Under the pieces are notes generated by a model. It ran no database searches. It saw only the letters and a list, made by a program, of their open reading frames with translations, and was not told where the DNA came from. This document shows positions 56,510-63,070 of a DNA stretch of 64,000 nt, piece by piece. How positions within the stretch are numbered: the first letter of the stretch is position 1; each line of letters begins with the position of its first letter. Source of the stretch: Desulfitobacterium dichloroeliminans LMG P-21439 (GTDB taxonomy: Bacteria; Bacillota; Desulfitobacteriia; Desulfitobacteriales; Desulfitobacteriaceae). A program made the position numbers and the translations under genes. Where the stretch lies: contig NC_019903.1 of assembly GCF_000243135.2 (NCBI RefSeq), forward strand, positions 2,518,001-2,582,000. Reading direction: 5' to 3'.

Positions 56510-57496
56510 TTAATTATGATATCGTTCGGCAAGAGCACGAAGATCATCCATCTCGTCTGCACTCATCTCCCTAGGAAGAACAATGGAGATTTGCGCATAA
56601 AGATCCCCGGCTTGATCAGGATTCTCTAAGCGAGGCATTCCTTTCCCTTTAAGGCGCAATTTTGCCTTCGCTTGAATTTTTGGAGGGATTTTCATAAGCA
56701 CTTCTCCAGCCAAAGTTATGATACTCACCTCGCCTCCCAACGCTGCTTTGTAGAAATCAACAGGAACCTCAGTTGTTAAGTCATCTCCTTCGCGGTCGAA
56801 GAAAGAATTCTTTTCCACAGTAATCAGAAGATAAAGATCGCCATTGGCTCCACCACCATACCCGGCTCCGCCCTGCCCTGCTAATCTCACTTTCGACCCT
56901 GTACGCACTCCTTTGGGTATCTTCGCCTGAATTCGTTTATCGTCAAAGTCAATAAGCCGAGTCGTCCCTTGATACGCCTCCTCAAGGGTTACACTAACTT
57001 CCAATTCCAAGTCTCGACCTACTTGTGCACGGGCTGCGCGGTTGCTTCGTGATTGACCAAAAGGATCTCCCCCACCAAAGATCGTTGAGAAAAAATCCGA
57101 AAAATCTCCAGCACCTGAGAAACCACCACTAAATCCCCGATCACCAAATCCCCTGTCTCCAAAGATTTCGGCAAATTCTTCAGGAGTCATCGTCCTAGTC
57201 TGAGTTCCCTCACCAGGTCGAGCTTGCCAGCGATTCCAATCAAATTCGCCCCTACCCCCACGCTTCTTCCAAGCATCATAGTTTTGTTTTAACTCATCGT
57301 ATTTACTGCGTTTTTCAGGATCGCTGATGGCCTGATATGCCTCAGTGACTTCTTTGAACTTTTCTTCTGCCTCTTTATTGTCTGGGTTGACATCCGGATG
57401 ATATTTTTTAGCCAATTTTTGATAGGCCTTTTTAATAACCTTGTCCTCCGCATCGCTGGATACACCAAGAATAGCATAATAATCTTTAAAATCCAT
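56510..57496 (-). CDS. DnaJ-class co-chaperone without zinc finger (CbpA-like)
   Basis: 328 aa. The J domain (~1-70) has DYYAILGV and [10 protein letters not shown] with the HPD motif. A Gly/Phe-rich linker (~115-150: [24 protein letters not shown]) follows, then the two DnaJ_C beta domains (~170-320). The four CxxCxGxG zinc repeats of DnaJ are absent, so it is the CbpA/type II class. It stimulates DnaK. Its promoter carries a CtsR-like repeat. Confidence 0.93.
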   Translation of the reverse strand: MDFKDYYAILGVSSDAEDKVIKKAYQKLAKKYHPDVNPDNKEAEEKFKEVTEAYQAISDPEKRSKYDELKQNYDAWKKRGGRGEFDWNRWQARPGEGTQTRTMTPEEFAEIFGDRGFGDRGFSGGFSGAGDFSDFFSTIFGGGDPFGQSRSNRAARAQVGRDLELEVSVTLEEAYQGTTRLIDFDDKRIQAKIPKGVRTGSKVRLAGQGGAGYGGGANGDLYLLITVEKNSFFDREGDDLTTEVPVDFYKAALGGEVSIITLAGEVLMKIPPKIQAKAKLRLKGKGMPRLENPDQAGDLYAQISIVLPREMSADEMDDLRALAERYHN

Positions 57497-57536
57497 AAGT
57501 CACCCCTCATCTCCATAATTGAAAAATAATTTGTTA

Positions 57537-57570
57537 GATACGTTTGCGCTTACTCAATTCGCAACGTATC
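57537..57570. repeat. Inverted repeat in the dnaJ-like leader
   Basis: GATACGTTTGCG and GCAACGTATC are inverted around a ~12-nt spacer (one extra base in one arm). It lies between the -10 and the ribosome binding site, so it could be an operator or an mRNA hairpin. Confidence 0.6.
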
Positions 57571-57579
57571 ATTGGTTAT

Positions 57580-57608
57580 ATTATAGATTTTTTTCTCACA
57601 AAGGTCAA
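57580..57608 (-). promoter_or_regulatory. Sigma-A promoter of the dnaJ-like gene
   Basis: TTGACC (57603-57608), 17-nt spacer, TATAAT (57580-57585) on the minus strand. Confidence 0.75.
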
Positions 57609-57619
57609 TAATGGTCAGA
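57603..57619 (+). promoter_or_regulatory. CtsR-like operator over the -35
   Basis: GGTCAAT-AAT-GGTCAGA is a direct heptad repeat with 3-nt spacing, close to the CtsR consensus (RGTCAAANANRGTCAAA). It overlaps the -35 box of the dnaJ-like promoter, where CtsR would repress class III heat-shock genes. Confidence 0.5.
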
Positions 57620-57693
57620 TTTTTCCCCAAACTGTGTGCGAGCCTTGACGGTCTCCACAGAATTCCACAAAAAGTTTTCACCAGTGAAAAAAA

Positions 57694-57764
57694 TAGAGTA
57701 GGGAAACCACTTTCATGGCTCCCCCCTCATCAAACCGCACGTGCCCTACTATGGCATACGGCTT
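57694..57764 (-). mobile_element. Group II intron domains V and VI (3' end remnant)
   Basis: On the minus strand AAGCCGTATGCC-ATAGTA-GGGCACGTGCGGTTT (57732-57764) folds as a domain V: the AGC triad at the base, a 2-nt bulge and a short loop. Next to it a second hairpin (57696-57729, GGGGGGAGCCATgaaagTGGTTTCCCT) fits domain VI. Domains I-III and a reverse transcriptase are not found upstream, where the methyltransferase gene begins 340 nt away, so this is a truncated intron. Confidence 0.65.
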
Positions 57765-58071
57765 ACCAATTAACTTTTGTCGTTGATTTAGGTATATGAT
57801 GCAATACGCCAAGCATAGTGCATTTTGCGAACAAGGTCAAGAGTGTAACATCTTGACCTCTTTCTTTTGCTCGTTGGACTGTTCTATCTTGATTCTCCTT
57901 AGCTTTTCGGGTCATCTTTTGAATATACTGTTCAATGGTATACCCGAATTGCATGCTGTAATGCAGCCAATGTGCTGGTACTAATCCTATACGAGCAAAG
58001 AATTCGTTATTCCATTTAACCTTCATGACGTGACCTTTTCTCTGGTTTGGATGGTGATGCAACATTGCCAC
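57763..58071 (-). CDS. Unidentified ORF adjoining the intron remnant, 102 aa
   Basis: A basic protein (LHHHPNQRKGHVMKVKWNNEFFARIGL, then HWLHYSMQFGYTIEQYIQKMTRKAKENQD). Its stop touches the domain V hairpin, the position of an intron-encoded protein end, but no reverse transcriptase or maturase motif is visible. The frame stays open upstream to near 58100. No clear ribosome binding site. It may be an intron-associated remnant, or noncoding. Confidence 0.35.
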   Translation of the reverse strand: MAMLHHHPNQRKGHVMKVKWNNEFFARIGLVPAHWLHYSMQFGYTIEQYIQKMTRKAKENQDRTVQRAKERGQDVTLLTLFAKCTMLGVLHHIPKSTTKVNW

Positions 58072-58103
58072 TCTTGTTCTTTGGCGTGTGTAGTCATCTT
58101 TAT

Positions 58104-58898
58104 CTAGGCTTTAATTCTACCGGCCCTAACACCCGAAATATAGTCCATGCAAAAATCATCTTGACCGGCTAAGGCCTCTGTTGCAGCCAATAAGGACATC
58201 ATATTTTGATCTAAAGGATCAAGAATATAAGTGTCCGCTCCCTTTATTGCGCTCACAACAGCAAAGACACGATTTATCAGCTTTCGTTCTGGGAGACCAT
58301 GAGATATGTTGGACAATCCAGCAATGATGTGGATATCCGGATATTTTAAATGGAGTTGCTCTGTGCTTTGCAAAACCTCCAACCCATATTGATTATTTAC
58401 ACAGATGGGTTTGACGACAGGATCCAAATAGATATCACTATCAGCAACCCCGGCTTCGCGCAGACCGCTAACAAGTTTTTCTGCTACGGCAAGCCTCTTT
58501 TCAACGGTATTGGGCATTCCCGAATTATCCATGCATAGAGCCACTACTTTGGGTTTGTACTTAATAATGAGAGGAAGGACTGCTTCCCATCTTTTTTTCT
58601 CTGCGGAAATTGAATTAATCATCCCTTGTTGACGGAAACGTGATAATCCTGCTTCAAGCGCTTGAGGATTAGGACTGTCGATACAAAGAGGGATGTCTAC
58701 AACCTCTTGAATTAGATCGACAAGCCAAATCATATCGGCTACTTCGTCTCCACCGTGGGCAGTGATTATGTAAATGAAGTTCGCCCCCGCCTCAGCTTGA
58801 CGTCTGGCAATGTCTTGTAAATACCCTTGATCTCTTTGTTCAATAGCAAGAGCGATCGCCTTCCGTGTGGAGTTGATGAGTTCTCCCACAATAATCAA
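58104..58898 (-). CDS. Methyltetrahydrofolate:corrinoid methyltransferase-like protein
   Basis: 264 aa, pterin-binding TIM barrel of the AcsE/MtgA/MtrH type. Start IIVGELINSTRKAI matches the family; CIDSPNPQALEAGL and MINSISAEKKRWE keep the conserved Asp and Asn, and IYLDPVVKPICVN the later Asp. However, the usual DVNAG-type segment after AGA is FIYIITAHGGDE, a notable deviation. It probably moves a methyl group between a corrinoid protein and tetrahydrofolate, but no corrinoid protein or MttB is adjacent. The start is TTG with AAAGGAGG about 11 nt upstream. Confidence 0.82.
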   Translation of the reverse strand: MIIVGELINSTRKAIALAIEQRDQGYLQDIARRQAEAGANFIYIITAHGGDEVADMIWLVDLIQEVVDIPLCIDSPNPQALEAGLSRFRQQGMINSISAEKKRWEAVLPLIIKYKPKVVALCMDNSGMPNTVEKRLAVAEKLVSGLREAGVADSDIYLDPVVKPICVNNQYGLEVLQSTEQLHLKYPDIHIIAGLSNISHGLPERKLINRVFAVVSAIKGADTYILDPLDQNMMSLLAATEALAGQDDFCMDYISGVRAGRIKA

Positions 58899-59009
58899 AA
58901 GCCACTAACCTCCTTTCCCTTCCAACCCAAATCTTTTATCTTTAAATTGTATTTGAATTATGAGATTCGACTTACCACAGTTTCCCTTGCTGATTCCTAG
59001 TAGTTAGAA

Positions 59010-59039
59010 GGGACATCCCAAGTATACTAGGGATGCCCC
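59010..59039 (-). terminator. Hairpin between dctM and the methyltransferase gene
   Basis: GGGGCATCCC pairs with GGGATGTCCC around TAGTATACTT, itself partly self-complementary; followed by TTCTAACT, so termination may be partial. Confidence 0.5.
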
Positions 59040-59057
59040 ATTTTATTTAGATCCCAA

Positions 59058-60380
59058 TTAGTACATTATACTTGGTAAATAAGTGATTATTTGAGGGAAG
59101 ATACAGAGGAGAATGATTGCCAAGATTTGCAGCCCTAAGAAGGGGAAAGTAGCGCTATACACTTCTGAGATATTGATATTCTCTTTGGCAACTCCCTTTA
59201 GGTAAAAGGCCGCATAGGCAAAGGGCGGTGACAAGTAGGAAGCTTGAATAAGCACTGCAAACATAATGGCAAACCATATCGGATCAAAGCCAAGAGCATA
59301 AACAATCGGGGTAAAGACGGGAATGCCGATCAACAACACGCCGTAGGAATCGATAAACATACCCATAATGAGTAGAATAATAGCAACTACAGCAAAGATT
59401 ACCCATCTACTTACATCTAAGCTGGTGACGAAGTTGGTAATTACTTGTGCTCCGCCTAAGCCGAGGAATACTGCTGTGAACATGGAAGCAGCGAGAATAA
59501 TCCACATGATCATGGCGTTGGTCTTCATGGTCTCAAAGCATGCCTCTTGGATCATCTTCCAGTTTAAACGTTTATAGGCAAGAGCAATGAACATAGATCC
59601 TACACAACCCAAGGCTGCCGCCTCTGTCGGAGTAGCTACTCCTTTTAAAATTGAGCCAAGCACCAAGACGATCAAGCCTAGGGTAGGTACAATAGTTTTA
59701 AGGATTAAGATAAGCTTATCGCGAGTGGAATATTTATCTGCCTCCTCTTTAGAAATCGGCGGCCCCATCTCGGGATTAATTAAGGTACGGATAACGATAT
59801 AGGCCAAGTACAATCCTGACAAGAGAAGTCCTGCTCCTATGCCCCCTGCAAAAAGTTTGCCGATAGAAATCTGAGCTTGAGCTCCATAGATGACGAGGAT
59901 AATACTTGGAGGAATGATTGTTCCCAAACAACCAGCCGCCATAATCGTTCCAAAGGAGAGCTTGCGGTTGTATTTATACCGCATCATGGTCGGTAAAGCC
60001 AGCATGGTCATCATGGTGATGGAGGCACCGATAATTCCGGTAGCCGCCGCTAACAGGGTACAAATAACAACAGTTCCAATGGCTAATCCCCCACGAATCC
60101 GGCCAAAGATAATATACATAGATTCAAACATATCATCGGCGGCACCGGACCGTTCGAGGATACAACCCATGAAGATAAAGAGAATACAGCTTACATAGCT
60201 AACATTAGAACCAACATTTAAAATGGTACGATTAAACAAGTTCAAGACACCTGGATTATCCCACATAGTAAATCCGAAGATAACTGCAAGACCCCCAAGA
60301 GTAAAGGTGAGGGGATAACCCAGCAACAATACGACTAAGAACCCCATGGCAACGATAATTAATGCTGTTTCTGGCGTCAT
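59058..60380 (-). CDS. dctM: TRAP transporter large permease (DctM)
   Basis: 440 aa with about 12 membrane helices, e.g. LIIVAMGFLVVLLLGYPLTFTLGGLAVIFG. DctM signatures are GIIGASITMMTMLALPTMMRYKYN and GCLGTIIPPSIILVIYG near 150-165, with a second inverted-repeat half near 310-430. It overlaps dctQ by 4 nt (ATGA). It imports an organic acid with Na+; the substrate is unknown. Confidence 0.96.
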   Translation of the reverse strand: MTPETALIIVAMGFLVVLLLGYPLTFTLGGLAVIFGFTMWDNPGVLNLFNRTILNVGSNVSYVSCILFIFMGCILERSGAADDMFESMYIIFGRIRGGLAIGTVVICTLLAAATGIIGASITMMTMLALPTMMRYKYNRKLSFGTIMAAGCLGTIIPPSIILVIYGAQAQISIGKLFAGGIGAGLLLSGLYLAYIVIRTLINPEMGPPISKEEADKYSTRDKLILILKTIVPTLGLIVLVLGSILKGVATPTEAAALGCVGSMFIALAYKRLNWKMIQEACFETMKTNAMIMWIILAASMFTAVFLGLGGAQVITNFVTSLDVSRWVIFAVVAIILLIMGMFIDSYGVLLIGIPVFTPIVYALGFDPIWFAIMFAVLIQASYLSPPFAYAAFYLKGVAKENINISEVYSATFPFLGLQILAIILLCIFPQIITYLPSIMY

Positions 60381-60892
60381 ACCTCTTCTCCTTTCACCAC
60401 ATAGATGATATCCCTAAGCAGTTTGGCTATACCTTGGAGAGCCAGGAGAAAAAAACTCAGTGCAAATATTGTCTTTGATGGGGCGATAGGAGGTCCCCAC
60501 ATGGAGAAAGTTCTTTCATCAATCGACCAGGCAAAAAATGCATTCTGGGTAGTTTTCCATAAAAGCACTCCCACAAACGGAGTAAAAATAAAACCGAAGA
60601 AAACGATGTCAATAATAGCTTGCCACTTCTTTGAGAGTCTGCCATAGATAATATCTGTACGTACATGCTTGCCTTCTTTTAAAACCCAAGCTACCCCAAC
60701 CATCCAGCTTACGCCGGTAAGCATGGTCGCTAATTCCCAACTCCAGTCGGTGGGGGATTTTAAGATATATCTGCGAACAACTTCGAAAGCCTGAAGAGCA
60801 ACAATTAGCAAAACAATGTAGCTAAAGGATTTTGCTGTAAATTCGCTAATTTTATCAATGCCCTTCAAGACTTTGGCTAGTTTTTGTACCAT
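60377..60892 (-). CDS. dctQ: TRAP transporter small permease (DctQ)
   Basis: 171 aa, four membrane helices with the conserved VVRRYILKSPTDWSWELATMLTG region (~40-65) and VAWVLKEGKHVRTDIIYGRL. ATG 60892 has GAGGAGGGG upstream; a TTG ten codons earlier would begin inside the intercistronic hairpin. It is coupled to dctM. Confidence 0.94.
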   Translation of the reverse strand: MVQKLAKVLKGIDKISEFTAKSFSYIVLLIVALQAFEVVRRYILKSPTDWSWELATMLTGVSWMVGVAWVLKEGKHVRTDIIYGRLSKKWQAIIDIVFFGFIFTPFVGVLLWKTTQNAFFAWSIDERTFSMWGPPIAPSKTIFALSFFLLALQGIAKLLRDIIYVVKGEEV

Positions 60893-60911
60893 AACTTTCC
60901 CCTCCTCATAC

Positions 60912-60953
60912 GGTGTATACAAAGGCTACCGGAGGGCAGCCTTTGTATACACC
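60912..60953. repeat. Perfect 16-bp inverted repeat between dctP and dctQ
   Basis: GGTGTATACAAAGGCT and its exact complement AGCCTTTGTATACACC flank a 10-nt loop, just after the dctP stop and before the dctQ ribosome binding site. No T-run follows. It is likely to fold in the mRNA and set the ratio of binding protein to permease. Confidence 0.85.
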
Positions 60954-60965
60954 AGTCTTGAATTG

Positions 60966-62099
60966 CTATTTTTCCAGTGGGTAACCAAGCTGTTGCTCTG
61001 GAGTTAAGCCTGCTCCCCACCATGAGGACATGTCTTTATAGGGATACCACATTTCTTGGAATTCATTGATGGAGTCATAGACTTCCGCAGTTAAGCCGCC
61101 ATATTTCGCAGCATCTTCTTGTTCGATCTTAACCATTTCTTCTCTAGCTTTGATAAAGTCTTCTTTATTCATCCGGATGAACTCCATGTCACCGGATTCT
61201 TGCAGCTTCTTCATGGTTTGAGCACTTTCATATTGGCTCTTGGTCCAGTGTTGTAGCTCACGAGCTTTGAAGGCCATTTCTACAATCAGCTGTAGATCGG
61301 GTGGTAATGAGTTCCAAGCATCTTTGTTAACAACAACGGTGGTTGCGAAATGGACATTCCAGAAGTCAGGATAAATCCCGTATTTGGAAATATCTACAAG
61401 GCCTAGACTCTCATCGTATTTAAGGTGACCAAATTCCGCGGACTCCACGGCGCCTTGAGACATGGCTGTAAAGACTTCTTCAAGGGGCATGGAAATACCG
61501 GCAACGCCATACTTAGCGATCATGCGGGGGTCAGAGGTCCTCATCTTGTTCCCTGCCATATCAGAAAGACCCTTGTAGGGCTTCTTCGACATCATCACTT
61601 CACTACCCCAGATCTCCAAGCCAACTAATTGCAGGTTCAGCTTATCAAAGGCTTTTTGACTTAGATCCCAACCACCATGCTCATACATCCAGGTCCATTT
61701 ATCCATGGCATCCATACTCATACTTCCCGTGCTGAGAGGAAGCAGTGCATATTCAATCCCTTTGGCGTAGATAGGCCAGCTGGAGTGCATCTCGAATACT
61801 CCATCACCGGCGGCTTGGAAGCCTTCTGAACTGCTGGCAAAGGTTCCATTAGGAACCACTTCGATTTTCAAGCGACCATTGGACATCTTATAGATATCTT
61901 CAGCGGTTTGTTTATTCTGTTCAAAGTCACTTTGACCGGTAGTATGAATTACTTGCATCTTCCAGTTAAACTCCGGGGTAGCTTGCATTCCGCTTGAAGC
62001 TGAACCAGACGCTGGAGCAGTTTGAACTTTAGCACATCCGGTTAGCATGAGGGCTGCAATAACTGCGATACCCAATGCCTTTTTAAAAACCTTTTTCAT
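60966..62099 (-). CDS. dctP: TRAP transporter substrate-binding lipoprotein (DctP)
   Basis: 377 aa. Lipoprotein signal ALGIAVIAALMLTGC, then the DctP fold: FNWKMQVIHTTGQSDFEQNKQTAEDIYKMSNGRLKIEVVPNG (landmarks ~48-90), MRTSDPRMIAKYG with the family Arg, GAVESAEFG and VVNKDAWNSLPPDLQ. It captures the substrate outside the membrane. ATG 62099 with GAGGAGG is chosen over 62114. Confidence 0.94.
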   Translation of the reverse strand: MKKVFKKALGIAVIAALMLTGCAKVQTAPASGSASSGMQATPEFNWKMQVIHTTGQSDFEQNKQTAEDIYKMSNGRLKIEVVPNGTFASSSEGFQAAGDGVFEMHSSWPIYAKGIEYALLPLSTGSMSMDAMDKWTWMYEHGGWDLSQKAFDKLNLQLVGLEIWGSEVMMSKKPYKGLSDMAGNKMRTSDPRMIAKYGVAGISMPLEEVFTAMSQGAVESAEFGHLKYDESLGLVDISKYGIYPDFWNVHFATTVVVNKDAWNSLPPDLQLIVEMAFKARELQHWTKSQYESAQTMKKLQESGDMEFIRMNKEDFIKAREEMVKIEQEDAAKYGGLTAEVYDSINEFQEMWYPYKDMSSWWGAGLTPEQQLGYPLEK

Positions 62100-62155
62100 T
62101 CTAATCCTCCTCATATTAATTCTAAAAATATTATTTTATTGAACATAAACCGTTT

Positions 62156-62827
62156 TTACAAATTCGGCGACGCGAACCTCTCATCGGTTAGTGCCTCACC
62201 TTTGACGACAATAAAATCTTTATCCCAGGGCCCAAAAATGAGCTTCTGCAGATAATCCAAGGAACCCGTCATCTCCTCGTACCGTAAGTTAAAGAATCGT
62301 GCAAATTCCTTGATGTAATCCACTGCGAGCTTGTCATCTAATTCTGAGGTTTTAATATACACTGTTCGTACATAGTTCGCTAAGAGAGATCTGATGGTCC
62401 ATTCAGCAGTCTCCTCGTCATACTTTTCCACTGTCCTTTTATACTCTTTTAAAGGATCTTCTCCCACCTCTGTCCAGCCCTTGGTAAAATAGTAAGTGCC
62501 GGGATAAAGTTTAAATTGTTCAAAATACTTAGCACGCTCACCTAGACTTAAACCTATGCAATCATCAATTCGGGGAATAATCATCGTTTGATGAGGTCGT
62601 GCTCGAAGTCCAATAACTGCTCTGCTGCATAGCCCATAACCCAAAATGATTAGATTGTAGTGGGGGTTCTTGTCGATAACTCCTTGAATTTCTTCAGTAA
62701 GTAACTTAGGAGTTCTATGCAAACCCTGCTCAAGATAAATCGTTTCATAAGGAAGATCTCCGAGCACCTCCAGCTGGTCTTTTAGTACCTTACAAGCAAT
62801 GACTAACCCGTTGGGGTTTGTATGCAA
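62156..62827 (-). CDS. DUF1638 family protein
   Basis: 223 aa with LVIACKVLKDQLEVLG, YETIYLEQGLHRTPKLL, LIILGYGLCSRAVIGLRA, IPRIDDCIGLSLG and TYYFTKGWTEVG, the standard DUF1638 landmarks. The family often accompanies corrinoid methyltransferase systems; its function is unproven. TTG start with AAAGGAGGG. It is the first gene after the sigma-54 promoter. Confidence 0.88.
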   Translation of the reverse strand: MHTNPNGLVIACKVLKDQLEVLGDLPYETIYLEQGLHRTPKLLTEEIQGVIDKNPHYNLIILGYGLCSRAVIGLRARPHQTMIIPRIDDCIGLSLGERAKYFEQFKLYPGTYYFTKGWTEVGEDPLKEYKRTVEKYDEETAEWTIRSLLANYVRTVYIKTSELDDKLAVDYIKEFARFFNLRYEEMTGSLDYLQKLIFGPWDKDFIVVKGEALTDERFASPNL

Positions 62828-62890
62828 AATAGCCCTCCTTTCGTTAAGAATACAAAGTATTATAATAACTTTCTCCTTCCTTATAACTAA

Positions 62891-62908
62891 TGCAATTTTT
62901 ATGCCAAT
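62891..62908 (-). promoter_or_regulatory. Sigma-54 (-24/-12) promoter
   Basis: TTGGCATAAAAATTGCA on the minus strand: GG (62904-62905) and GC (62892-62893) are separated by 10 nt, as sigma-54 requires. Transcription would begin near 62880 and run into DUF1638-dctPQM. The adjacent gene encodes a sigma-54 activator. Confidence 0.85.
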
Positions 62909-62947
62909 TCTAAATTCTCAGATTATTTGGGATTCGGAAATCTCCTT

Positions 62948-62963
62948 GATTCTATTTAGAATC
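62948..62963. promoter_or_regulatory. Palindrome, candidate activator binding site
   Basis: GATTCTATTTAGAATC is a perfect 16-bp palindrome about 70-80 nt upstream of the predicted sigma-54 start, the usual position for enhancer binding. A second palindrome CGATTAATAATCG lies at 63034-63046. Confidence 0.55.
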
Positions 62964-63002
62964 ACTGATCTGGTAATCAAATCGTGTTCGACATCCCCAA
63001 AT

Positions 63003-63017
63003 CGCTCATAAAGAGCG
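63003..63017. repeat. Small hairpin downstream of the activator gene
   Basis: CGCTC-ATAAA-GAGCG is a perfect 5-bp stem. Without a T-run its role, if any, is unclear; it could help end the activator transcript. Confidence 0.35.
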
Positions 63018-63070
63018 CAACCGGAGGGTGATTCGATTAATAATCGCTAAGATTCCACTGATAATCGTTT

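Noticed and set aside
57763-58071. HNH or reverse transcriptase domain in the intron-adjacent frame
   Set aside because: The His cluster LHHHP lacks HNH context and no RT motifs (YADD) occur; identity left open.
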